DNA of 64,000 nucleotides from assembly GCF_030704535.1 (NCBI RefSeq), contig NC_081809.1, forward strand, positions 389,501 to 453,500. The letters run 5' to 3'. A program made the position numbers and the translations under genes. Under the pieces are notes generated by a model, which saw nothing but the letters and a program-made list of their open reading frames with translations, had not been told where the DNA came from and did no database searches. This stretch comes from Vitis vinifera (lineage: Eukaryota; Streptophyta; Magnoliopsida; Vitales; Vitaceae). Of this stretch, positions 1-12,000 are shown in pieces (position 1 is the stretch's first letter; each line of letters starts with the position of its first letter).

Positions 1-3000
1 ATTTGAAACTACGCTTCAACCTTTGCTATCTTTAATCAAAAGAGTCATGGGTATTCTGGAAAAATATGGATTACAACAAATAACAAGATGGTGCAAGTTA
101 GCAGGTTGCTATTATTATAATCCAGATGCAAAGTTAAGGAAAGCCGTGCTTACAAGATGAGAGCGACAAAGGTCTTCCAAGTTGTCAATGGAATCAAAAC
201 ATGCAGCACCATCATCATGCTGGGAAAAGGTTAACAAACAATCGAACCAATTTCAACAAATAAGAACCACAATAGACGTGCATAATATTTTGTTCTTGAC
301 ACATAAGCACTGGTAGCCTCACCTGTTCTTGATGAAGAGGTAAATCATCATCCATGTACATATCATGCGGCATCTCATCCCCAAAATCATTAACCCCACT
401 ATCATATCCACCATCTTCTTTGTTGTCCTCAACATTACTATAAGCACTAAAAGTCTGAGAATCTCCATGAATAAGTGAGTTTCGCAGCTGCAAATAGAAA
501 ATATGGCTTCATGTAACAAGTGAACATGCAACAAATATGGACAAACATGTAAACTTCAACGAGCATACCTTCTCATAAAGTGGAGGAGTTTGAGGTTCTT
601 GTTGTCTTTCACAAGCACGATGTTTCTCCCATATTTCTGTGAGCTCTGGACTAATAGGACCATGCATTTTTGCAAGGGGAAACTGAGTAGTAAGAATATT
701 ATGCTTAGTAGAACATACCCCATGCCTTCTGAAAGCCTTCACTGCTTGGAAGAGAAAACAAAATGAGAAACAACAGGAACTTACATGCATAACAGCAAAG
801 ATTGAGGAAGAACTGACAACAGAAACAAAATCTTTGACAACCTTTTTTAAAAGGTTTTACTTTCAAGTTCCCAGCTTCATGTGGATTCAATGGTTTCCAT
901 GGATCATCGTTGTCATCATCGTCGTCATCATCATCTGAATTATCTAATCCTGCATGATCTGTATGTCCATCATTGTTTTCGGCAATGTCAAAAGCAGGTG
1001 GCTCAGGCCCAATTTTACCCTCATTAGCTGCAAAGCTGCAATCAACCCAAGGTTCATTAAGATTGCTCTTTCCATGAGATCTATGAGCAGTTCCTCCAGA
1101 ACGTCTAGAGGGGGACTGAAAGCTCTTGCAACTCTTAGAGTTTAAAGAGCCGCTCTTATAGTCACCATTCAGCCCTTTAGAATCTTTATCTCCTTTCAGA
1201 AAACTGTCAACTGCTACAGCATCACACGGATCTAAGAGAATAAAATCCCGATAAAGATCGTTGGTGGCTAACTGCAACCATGCATGATAAAATAGATAAG
1301 TCATATTAGAAAAAATAATAGCTGTCACTACATAACAAAAGAGTACACACACTTCATACCAAATATGAATCTAATTCCCCGCCATCACCAGTAGCGTCAC
1401 CTTCAAGTACAACTAGATTGGCAGGAGCTTTCACAAACTGGTTCAAGGAAGCATCTTTGCTGGTGGTACTATCTAGGCAATTCCTTGGTTCAACTGCAAT
1501 GTTAACAAATAATAGCCTATCATGCACAATAATTTTGCTTGACCCAGAAAAAAATCATAAATAAATTACAGTAACAGGATACCAGGTACATCATCTAAAC
1601 ACCAAAACAGATCATCTTCTTCATCAGGTACCACATGGGAGCCACCTTCCTCATGCTGGATGGGTGTTCTCTCTAGTTGATCCTGCTGCCTGTTTCAAAA
1701 CAAAAACAAATTGCAATAAAACAAAACAAATATAATTCCAGGAAGATAGATTATCCTTATCAAGAAAGAGAAGAAACCAGGAAAATTAAGCAGTTCACAT
1801 AAGCAAAAAAATGCATCAGAGGAAGCAAAAATCAGGCTTGAATTCAGGATTTATGGTAAGTCATTGTCTAGCACATACTAATTCGTCCATCTTCTGTTCT
1901 TTCAACCATATCATTTCTGAAATATATAAAAAAAATACATCCACCTCAAGACATCATGTACTAATGATTATTTGGTCTAATTCGAAGACTGGCCCTTCTA
2001 AATGTTTATGCAGATATCAATATATTTCAATTTTTAAATCTCTATAACTGACAACACAGTTTTCCTTTCTTACTGGCTAGAGAACAAATTTCCTGGTCTC
2101 TCCTCTCTATATCATCCTCCTTTTAGAAAAGGTAAGTCCCTAACTTGTTTAGCATTTCTAAGTAACCAAAGTCATCCAGACTCCTTTATATAATAAGACA
2201 GTGCAACTCATTAAATTTTTTTTAAGTTTCTAAAGCTAAAGTTTGTAAATTATTTCTTCTATTGATAACACAAAACCAATCACTGAATTTACACCAGAAT
2301 TCCTCTCTTTTATATGTCCCCATTTTTTTAAACAACTTCAAATAATGAATTAACATTGTGAAGATTAATTAACTGCACAATTACAAAAATGTAACTTAAG
2401 CAGCAAATGAGGATAGATTTTGCAGGGTGCACCACATGTTGCTGGTGCAAACAAACAATATGTGGAGCATGGTACTGTCTCCACGATGGTTAGAGTATGA
2501 ACCTCTCTCTCAACCTTTATCCCCTCCATCCGGCAAGTGGCAGGGCCCTTTAATTTTCCTCTTGTGGCTGTGAACTATGGTCTCGCTTGCACACAAAGAA
2601 GAAAGTCCTTTGGTTGGAATTTGAGAAGAGAGAACTCAGACCTCTAATTTGAATTTGCCTATCTAAGCTTGCAGGTCAACTCCAATAGAATTTCCCCACT
2701 CCTATACCCCATTTTGCTCACCCTTAAGAAGAAATTTAATACTCTTGTCTATTAAATATTTTCTCCTCTACTTTACCACATATACATTCCTTTCCTCTAT
2801 TTTTATCAGCTGAGTGAGGAAAAATAGTTTATCATGTAAATGCCTTTCTTCCTCTTGCTGTTTCCACGGATCGAATGGAGTAAAGAAACAAAATTACTTG
2901 CAAATATGACATCTTTAGTCTCTCAACATGTGGCAACGGCTCAGCAGTTATAGCGCTTATAGAAATAGTGAGATTTACAGGAACAATAAGGTAGCTAGTG

Positions 3001-3725
3001 ATATTCACAGATATATAAATATTCAGTTGAACAAATCAATTGTTCCCTCACCAACATTGTAATAAAGAAAAGAAATCTACAAAATCAAACATTTTGAAGC
3101 ACATCAAATTGGTATCATAAAACATTATTGGACAAAATGATATCCAAAATCACACTTTGTTTGCTAAGAATGATAGAGCTAAATATGAATTAGAAGGCCC
3201 ACTGTTCAATTAATCTTAAAGTCTTCTGTTGCCTATAAATAAGTCATTGATTAATCAAAACCGACCCCATCAAATAAGAATTGAGTACAAATTGAAACAT
3301 AAATTCAACGAAACACCTTACCTTGTATGTGAAACGAACTCCAAAGCATGTAAAACCAGTGTATAAAGATATTCCACCTTCCGACTATACACCTGAATTG
3401 AACCTTGAAGCAGCAAAGCAGCTACATTTCACCAAAAACACCCAATTTAAGATAAAATTATTACTTAAAGAACATAAAACGCAGGAATAGGAAAGAAAAG
3501 CCAAAACGTATAAAATGGAACAGGAACCGAACCTTCAGCAAAATTCACGTTCCTGCCGTCGTTTCCGGAAATCTCACCGGAGCAAATCTTGAGCAGATAC
3601 TCTTCAAGGTTCTTGGCAAGATCCACGGACCAATTCGATTCGAGGTCACGGAGAGGCTGCACGGTGTGGAAACTGGCGTTTCTGTCACCGCTCAGGTCTT
3701 CCGCAGAGTGAATCTGATCTTCCAT
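1..3725 (-). CDS. CAP-H2: Condensin-2 complex subunit H2 (CAP-H2), 5' part, cut by left edge
   Basis: Kleisin-beta subunit that bridges the SMC heads of condensin II, a nuclear complex for chromosome compaction. Exons read on the minus strand: 3725-3533, 3421-3322, 1689-1583, 1493-1360, 1271-842, 741-569, 487-323, 219-154; these give 456 codons in one frame and the rest lies left of base 1. The N-terminus contains the family signatures [20 protein letters not shown] and, across the exon 1-2 junction, [11 protein letters not shown] followed by [19 protein letters not shown] run of acidic residues ([17 protein letters not shown]) follows, then AVKAFRRHG-like and [13 protein letters not shown] segments, all in the order known for plant CAP-H2. 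The start at 3725 is the only ATG opening this frame. The C-terminal winged-helix part that contacts an SMC head is not in the window. Intron 2 (1690-3321) is the longest and I see no gene in it. Family assignment is from recognition of the plant protein. Confidence 0.93.
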
Positions 3726-3960
3726 TCTGGTGATGCCCCGATTTCATTAGAAACCCTAGCTCTTGAACTTCTCTCGACCAAATGAAAAACAAAATGGAAA
3801 ACCCTAAGATGGGGCTAGGTTCCGAAAGAGTCTCCAGAAAACGAGAGAAAAACAGCACAGTCACCGGCGAGTTTGCTCCAGCCGTTGGAGATTAGGGAGC
3901 GCTGAGAAGAGAGAGAGAGAGAGATTCAAAAGTTTCGCCACTATTTTTCCCGCTCGCCAT
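3726..3960 (-). promoter_or_regulatory. 5' leader/promoter of CAP-H2 with GA microsatellite
   Basis: This stretch lies directly upstream of the CAP-H2 start codon. It is less AT-rich than the DNA further upstream and contains a GA repeat at about 3909-3924, which reads as a CT tract on the gene strand. CT tracts are common in plant 5' leaders. No clear TATA box is visible. Confidence 0.4.
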
Positions 3961-5484
3961 CAAAGAAATCCGAAAGGGCAAGCCTATAAGCCCAGCCCAA
4001 TAGATTTATAGCATCTGAAGCCCGTACTGTTGGGCCTCGTTACTTCAAAGTTCAAACTCTCTCTGGCCATTGGGTGCAGAGCATGTTACTACATTAGATT
4101 GAGGCCTTTTTGAACTGGCTTACCACAAGTTAAGATTTATTTTGAAATTCTTTTTAAGATAGTTTTCTATTTTTTATCAATTTAAAAAGATTACATTTGG
4201 TAAACTTTTGATACAAAACAGTTTTGCAAAAATTTGTTTCAAAAAATAACTTTTTATTTTTATAACAAATTTAAAGTATTTTCAATTATTTTTTGTAAAA
4301 TAATTTGAACAACTATTATAGGGATGAAAGACATTCAGAACTTTTCGTATTACATAGCTATGCAATATCATCTTACATCGATTAGAAAAAAAAAATTGTT
4401 GTCGTACATGTAATGAGGTTTTTTTTTTTTTTTGTGTGTGCTTTCAAGTCAAAAAAATAAAAAATAAAATAAAAATTATTGAGTTGAAAATAAACAATAT
4501 CTACATTGTAAAAAGGAGGGGGTCATTACAATTAATATTAGAAGAAAACACTTGACCTATTTAAATTAGAAAGCAACTAATCTTGATATCAGTATCAGAC
4601 CCTATGTCATGCCATCAAGATACTTTTTTTTTTATAAAATAAATCATCTTTATACCAATGATATTTTAAAAAAATATATATATATGTGCTTTAAATTTGT
4701 ATAGTTTTACCATGTGTTTATTTGAAACACTGTTTTAAATCTTATAAAGGAATTTTATAACAATCATGTGATATTATTTTCTACTAAGAGTTGATCCGAG
4801 GGAGATTTTAGAAAGCTTAAAAACATTTCTCAATGTTTGGAAACAGTTTCTTCATAAAAAGCCTTTTTGAACCATTTAAAAATAAAAATAAAAATTAAGA
4901 ACACATTATATATCAAAACTACTATAATTTTTGTTTTTAATTTATATCAATTCAAATTACTTTTAATGGAAGTGTTTTCTTTAAAAATATTTTTCTAAAT
5001 TTTGTCCAAGATTGGATTTTTCTTCAAAATAATTTTTTTTTATTTTAATTTTAGAAGTGTTTTTTAAAACTATTATTATAATTAAGTTATCAACTAATGG
5101 GTACGAGACAAAAAGTGTCTCTTTAGGATAATTATTCCTTTAGAAAAAGATCAATTATAATGTTAAATAAAAAAATAAAAATAAAAAATCTATAAATTAG
5201 GCAGTGTCACATATGTAAACATTGTGTAATTGTTTTGATCACTTTCTTTTTTTTACCTTGATTTTTGCACCCTCTTTTAACTATTAAGACAAACTTTGAA
5301 AAATTGAAATTAAAAATTCAACGGGTATATAGATTTTAATTTCCAAAGAAAAAATAAATTACAACTAAGGTGGAATAAGAAAATACTGTTGTGATACATT
5401 GGATAGGAAGAAGTAGTATACATGATTCAAAAATAAATTATGAATATTTCGAATGGAAAATTTTGAAAACGCAACCCTAAGTAC
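3961..5484. other. AT-rich intergenic region, no gene seen
   Basis: About 1.5 kb between CAP-H2 (transcribed leftward) and the 3' end of the pectinesterase. It is rich in A and T runs and has no ORF with family resemblance. I see no tRNA-like fold and no convincing terminal repeats. Confidence 0.6.
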
Positions 5485-5736
5485 TTAACACCCCCACCCC
5501 CCACCGAGGAAAGTAAGAGAATGAGAGACCAAACAAATCAGTGAGGACTCTATTGGATTTGAGAATAGCATGCAATGTTTACACTTGCAAGTTGCAACCT
5601 CCTTGTGCTTAATTTTATTAACAAAAATTTCATGCCATGGAAACAAAGGCATGAGGGACAATACAAAAAGAAACAAAAATACAGTCGGTGACTGATACAA
5701 AGGAGATCCTTCTTCGACAATCATCATCATCATCAT

Positions 5737-7604
5737 CTACACAGCCATCATGTCAGAAGTGTAGGGCACCCCAGAGGCCCCAAGCCACAGATGGCCGGAA
5801 ATGAACCTTCCGACCGTGAAATCGTTGACATGTTGACCAGTAATCTGCTTGATGCCTCGCCATGTAACCCTGCTAGTGGTGGCTGAGGCAGGACCCCTGT
5901 TTCCATACTCTGCGTAGAAGCAAGTGTTGAGTCCAAAGTCACCCATCCATGGCAGCCACCCCTCTGGGCTGATCAAATCATCGATCTGTGACTGCATGAT
6001 TATGGTTCTTGAGAAGGCCTTCCAGGGCCTCCCGAGGTAAGATTTGAACTTGGTTTTGAAAGGAATGTAGTCATCAGCAGCGGAGATGGTGCAGTTCTGG
6101 AGGACAATTCCAGTGGGCTCACGCCTCTCATTTCTTCCCTGAGCTGTCACGATGCATTGCTGGTTGTCTAGCGGCTTCCTCACCAGTATCAAGCAGTTCT
6201 GGAAGACCACCGCCGAGTCTCCAAAAATGAAGTCGATGGTCCCCGTGATGGTGCAGTCCCGGTAGAATTGACGGTGGGCGTGTACGTAGAGGGTGTCTTG
6301 GTATCCGTCCATCCGGCAGTTGTAAAAGATGGCCATGTCGGATCCCACCCGCAGTGCCACAGCTTGGTGCTTGGAAGCTCCTGCATTGTTCTCAAATCCT
6401 ATGTCCTTGGCCATGAAATTACTCCCAACCGCAGCTGCATCATTGAAACAAAAACCTTAGACCCATTACCCACATTCTGTCTGTCTCCATGTTAGGGCTA
6501 TCGGAACAAACATTAAGAAGATTTTAGAAATGGGGGTTGCTTACCAACTGTTGCTGTCCTGAATGTGCCGATTCCATCTATGAAATTCAAGCTTCCAGAG
6601 ATAGTAGTTTTGGTAGGGCCGTCACCAATTAGCATAACGTTGGTCATGCTCTTTGTGAAGTTCACCTGCTCCTTATACACACCCTCTTTGACATACAGCA
6701 CAAATGTGGTGTTGCCATTCTTGGGAATTTCAACCAGGGCTTCATTGATGGTCTTATATTTTCCGGAACCATCTTGAGCCACTATCACATTGGGTTTAAT
6801 GGTGTCTGGTGTAGCCTGAAAGAGTTTACGTTGCCCAACGCTTGCCCATGAAGGATAGAGACCTCCCTCGTCTGAACGATACTCTCCTTTGCCTGATTCG
6901 TCAGACAGGAGCCTGCGGCTAATCCCCGGAATTTGCAAATTGGTGAGCACCGACGAGATCTCATCAATCATAGCAAGGCCATTGCTGGTGAGCTCTCCTG
7001 CGCTCTTGAGAAGAGCCTTCATCTTCTCTCCAGCATCGCCGGTAGTGTTCTCGAAGCCATCCAGGCAGGTTTCTTGGTAGGTGAGGGCCCCACTCAGCCA
7101 GATTTTGAGATCCTCCACATAATCATCGATTTTGCTGATATCAAAGACCCCCAACTTGTTGAAGGAGTTCCTGAGATCATCAATGGCGTAGTCCATGAGC
7201 TCATGGCAATTCTCAAGAGCCCCTTTGGTTCTTGGATCCTTCTCCAAGTCCCTCAATGTAGTAGAGTTCTGAAGCGCGGAGCTAATCTGGTTTATGGCCA
7301 CCTGGAACGCTGTCCTCACCAGTTCCTTGGGGTCAGATGTGTTGGCCTTCGCTGAAGTCAGGCTGTTTACACAAGCTTCTTTGTAATCAGTGGGCTGGCA
7401 AATGGCCTGAATGGCTTTCACGGACGTGGATATGCCGCCTCCTGCCTGAGCATCATCAGTAGCCGAAGAGGACGACCCATTGCGGTGATTCACAGTAACA
7501 ACAGTTCCCACCACCATTGCCACCAAGAGTATAGAAGAAAACCCCATAAGGGCAACTTTTTTCTTTCCTCGTGAATCTGCGTCTGCGGCATTGTTGTATC
7601 CCAT
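5737..7604 (-). CDS. Pectinesterase with N-terminal inhibitor domain (type I PME)
   Basis: Removes methyl esters from cell-wall homogalacturonan. Two exons on the minus strand, 7604-6545 and 6434-5737, give 585 aa. Layout: a basic cytosolic tail, then a hydrophobic signal-anchor at residues 17-38, a PMEI-type pro-domain at roughly 58-215, processing sites RRLL (230-233) and RKLF (259-262) where subtilases would release the enzyme, and a catalytic CE8 domain from about 270. Catalytic residues are visible: Q377, Q399 and D400 in GYQDTLY, D421 in GTIDFIFGD, and R489 and W491 in LGRPW. Length and the single intron fit type I PMEs. I chose the ATG at 7604 because the signal-anchor follows it closely; an in-frame ATG at 7748 would add a lysine-rich 48-residue extension. 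Expression pattern cannot be judged from sequence. Confidence 0.95.
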
Positions 7605-7787
7605 CTTTCTTGTTTTTTTTTTCTTTTTTTTTTTTGTGTGTTTTGTTTTTCCTCCTTCCTGGAGACAATAATTGGGGCACCCTACTTTTGTTTGAGCAGA
7701 GACTTTCTTTTCTTTTCTTTTTTTTTTCGGATTTTTGTAGTGCCCCAATTGAACTCTGAATGGGTAGGTTTATGACAGCAATGTGTG

Positions 7788-7795
7788 TATATATA
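7788..7795 (-). promoter_or_regulatory. Probable TATA box of the pectinesterase gene
   Basis: TATATATA on the minus strand, 184 bases before the ATG at 7604. A start of transcription 25-35 bases downstream would fall near 7755-7765, just before the alternative in-frame ATG at 7748. Confidence 0.5.
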
Positions 7796-7992
7796 CGTAG
7801 GAAATGCAGAAGGAAAAAGAGATGGTTTGAAAAACAGTTACTTCCGTTGAGGTAATGAGAGGTAGGAAAGTGAACGCCAAAAAAAGGAGAGCGGTGGGCG
7901 TGTTTTATCTCTAAAATTAGGTGAACGGTGAACCTCTTAATTTGCGCAAACCACTGGCGAATGTGTTTCCTTTAAGCATGGCCTCTGTCCAG

Positions 7993-8106
7993 TATGGCAG
8001 TCAGGCAATGTCTAATTCAATTTCATAGCTATTTATCTACACATATTTTTATGGCAGTCAGGCAATGTCTAATTCAATTTCATAGCTATCTATCTACACA
8101 TATTTT
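7993..8106. repeat. 57-bp tandem duplication
   Basis: Two adjacent copies, 7993-8049 and 8050-8106, each starting TATGGCAGTCAGGCAATGTC. They differ at one base (attta versus atcta). The near-identity suggests a recent local duplication. It lies about 390 bases upstream of the pectinesterase ATG, in its distal promoter. Confidence 0.92.
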
Positions 8107-8109
8107 TAT

Positions 8110-9051
8110 ATTTACTATTAATCTTGTGAATCCGGGTTACTTTAACATATTTTAGCTCCTAGTTATAAGTAAATTAGGAAAAATAATTACTATTAAATTT
8201 TGAGAGTAATTCTAGTAAAGCGCTATAGACAAAAATACTTGAAATTTGTTATCTTTCAAGTATTATTGATACTAAAAATATTTTTTTAAAATCATTACCA
8301 AACGTATTTATGTCCTTTTAAACTGAAAAAATATATATATGTTTTGATAATATATTATATATATCTTTAAAATAATACCTGCAAAGAATTATATTCAGTT
8401 TAAATGATTGTTTCCAACATGTAAAAGTAATTTTCAAAATTTTACCAAAATATCAAAAAACATTTTACAACAAAACACTTTTTAAGTATTAAAAAGTAAA
8501 AATACCTTCATTCAAATAACTCCCAAACAGACTTAAAAGTCTGAAACTAAATCAAGGATGAAAACGATCAACCAATTCCAAATCCTGCCTAATTCAAACT
8601 GATTTTTTACAAACCAAGTTGACCAAAGGGGAAAGTTATGCTGCGGCGGATGCTTTTGTTTTTGTTCTGATAGGTCATGTCTGAGCACTAGAATAAAAAT
8701 TAAAAATAAGAAATCAATTTCATTTTTCACATTATTAATGCACTTATATCAATTTTAGAATGTAAATAGGAACAATGGAACCAAACTCTGCCTAGCTTTT
8801 GATTCCAATATTCTATATGATATTCTTAATCTATCTTTAGTCATAATGTTATTGCTATTTCACTTAATTTATTTAATGCTTTTCAAACATAATAGCCGCC
8901 AAGCCTGGAATAATAACTGTTTGGCACTTATTCTGCTGTCACAGTGATTAATTAATCATGGTGCCATTTCTCATTCCGTAGCACTACAATCATCTTCTCC
9001 ACTCTTTATTTCCCGTTAGAAGAGTATTGGAATGTGAAGCGACCCAGACGT
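8110..9051. other. AT-rich intergenic region, no gene seen
   Basis: Separates the pectinesterase promoter from the IBR3 stop codon at 9052. The part nearest 9052 is presumably IBR3 3' UTR. The short ORFs here have no family resemblance. Confidence 0.55.
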
Positions 9052-12000
9052 TCAAAGCTTAGCTCTCTGTAGTTCTAACTTGGCAATGGTGCCCAAGTGG
9101 ACTTCGTCTGGGCCATCTGCAATACGCAATGTTCTTGCTGTGGCCCAGAGATGTGCCAAAACTGTGTCAGATGATAAGCCTGCTGCGCCATGCACTTGCA
9201 TCGCCATGTCAAGCACCTTCAGTGCCATGTTTGGAGCTGCTACCTGTTCCAGCAACCACCCAAAAAAGAAAACACAAAATTAAAAGAGAATTCATGAAAG
9301 GATTTGATTTTTTGCTTCCAACTGTACAGAGCTAACTACCTTAGCCATGGCAATGGTTCCACGGGCCTTCTTGTTTCCAAGCCGATCAAGCTGGTCTGCC
9401 GCCTCAAGAACCAACAATTTGGTTTGCTCCAGTTCTACACGACACTGCACAAGGCAATCGATATAATGACAGACTATCCATCAATTCAAAACACAGACTT
9501 AAATGTCCAAATGGAGGTGAAGAAAAGAAATTTTAAGCTTAAGGGCCAATTCTATTTTCTAGTTGGTTACCATGGATAGTTTTATGTTTTCATTCAGTCC
9601 ATTTGATTAGTTTTACCATTAATATTTGATTCATCAAAGTCTGGAATTATTTTATGACTAGCTTGCAATTGGACATCAACCCTCCGAAGAGTTAGATGCC
9701 AGAGTCCTGGGATCGAACTGAATGCTGGACAAGGGCACCATGAACGTTGGTCAAAGCTTAAAACTTAAAACCAGTTGGTGGGCAGAGAAACTAACTGTAT
9801 TAGTTAGACACTGGATAAGGTACAGAGAATCAATTCAAAATAACCTTGGCAACATCTGAAAGGAATGAGCCTTGCTCAGCAATCAGTTTTCCAAAAACTC
9901 TTCTTTTGAGAGCTCTTTGAACCATCAACTGCATGCCACGCTCAGCGGCACCAATCAGTCTCATACAGTGGTGCAACCTTCCCGGGCCCAGTCTACCCTG
10001 CAACAATGTAAGGACAGTACCATGTATAAGATATACCATGTATAAGATATCATGTTCTAGCCTGCAAGGGAGAGACCAACCACAACGTGAACCAGAGAAC
10101 CTTTAACACAACCTAACCAATGATCAGTTGATCTAACGTTTTTTAAGTTGCCAAACAGAATCGTCCCAGTTTTTCCTGGAAAAAATTCCTATCCGTTATC
10201 ACTCTTATTATTAGGTCTTTGACCCAAGCCCATATGATCCAAATATCACCTATGAAGTAGCAGTAACGTTTTAAAGCTGGATGAAATTATCAAATCAGTT
10301 GATAAAATGAAACAACAGCCTCAGATGCCTCAGAACAGGATCAAATATTTTTAGAAGATATCTGAAAAGATTTTTTTTGATGAATAAGAAGATATCTGAA
10401 AAGATTAAGAGCAATTTAGTACAGTAGACGCATTACCCATTAGGTTCCTCAGGAAGGCATTGAATAACTTTACCTGGGCTATCTCAAATCCACGCCCTTC
10501 TCCTAGCAGAATATTTGTCGCTGGCACACGTACATTCTCAAATGATATTTCTGCATGGCCATGAGGTGCATCATCAAAGCCAAATACTGTCAGTGGTCTC
10601 TTTATGTGTATACCTGGAGTTTGAATATCCACTAAGATCATAGATTGCTGCTTATGTATAGGGGCAGTGAAGTCTGTTTTTCCCTGCATGTTATTAATAT
10701 CACCTTCATTAACCCACATGAATAACAAACAGAATCACCCACCACTGTCATTCAATACAAGAACCACTAACCATGACTATAAGAAGTTTGCACCTAGGAT
10801 CCATGGCTCCACTTGTCCACCACTTCTTCCCATTAATAATATATGAATCCCCCTGTCTGCACAAGGAATGCAGAGGCATCATAAATATATTAAGTAGAAG
10901 CTTCAATCAAAAGATTGGATCTTTGAGAATCACAAACAATTGTTACAGTTAACAGAACTTTAAAAGGCAGTACCAGACTGGCCTTGTACACAGATGGGGT
11001 TCCGACATGCCTAGACATGTAAGAGACACACTGGGGCTGTATCTTTCTATATATAAGTTTTAAATCTTAATATAAACCAACATGACAAATGTTAAAAGCA
11101 GGAGCTCAGCCTATTGAAGGATACAGGACCACACAAATGCAACACATCTATGACGTCCATGAATAAAAATGGAAACTAGTGGAGAGTAAAGGAAGGGTGC
11201 TCGGTTCTTTTCTTGCAGAAAAAAACCCACTAATAAAATTGCACCTATTGATTTAACATGTAGAATCAACATCAGATTTCAATATGCCAAACATTTTTAT
11301 AATTGAACTCTTTCTATCAAGAAAAATGGAAAGTGAGAAGCATAAAAAGAAAGTGAAGGAAAGAAAGAAGTAAAGAAGGAAACAAATAGAATATCATTTG
11401 AAAACAAGGAGCATTCTGATTTTTTACTAAAAAGCACTTTTATTTGTAATCTGTTGTATAGGGTAAGTTGTATATAGATGAAGGTCCAATGCCTCAATTG
11501 ACTTCGTTGATTGGCTAGATTCTCATCAAGGGAGGGAGTAGTTTTTTGAAGTCCCTCTTGTTTTCGGTTATGCCTTTTGGGGACTTTTGTATGCATCCTG
11601 TGTATAAGGAAAGAAGTAAAGAAGGAAAGAAAGAAGTAGAAAGAGAAAAGCATGTGCCCTTGGCACACAAGAGTTTAGCACATCAGAAATAAAAATACAA
11701 ACTTCTTCATTTTACAGGAATAAGGACTTAACATCAATGAGCACAATGCTAAACCTCAACACTAATGCCAAGTGGCCATCCTTCCAATACTTGGTTCAAC
11801 CATATTCTCTAAGTCCAAAAGAAAAAAGAAAGAAAGCTAAAAAAAAGGATATTCCCCATACATCTTACTAACTAAACTACTCTGGAAGAGGGGAGAAATA
11901 TTTCACCTTCCTTTAAGTTTGGATTGTTTATAAATTGTTTGTCCCAATAAAGATCATCTTCTAGCCCTTACACAGAGATCCATCCAATAACCTTAAAAGA

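Noticed and set aside
9690-9730. Possible pol III B box (GTTCGATCC on the minus strand) in IBR3 intron 15
   Set aside because: No A box at suitable distance and no flanking duplication. A SINE or tRNA call is not supported.
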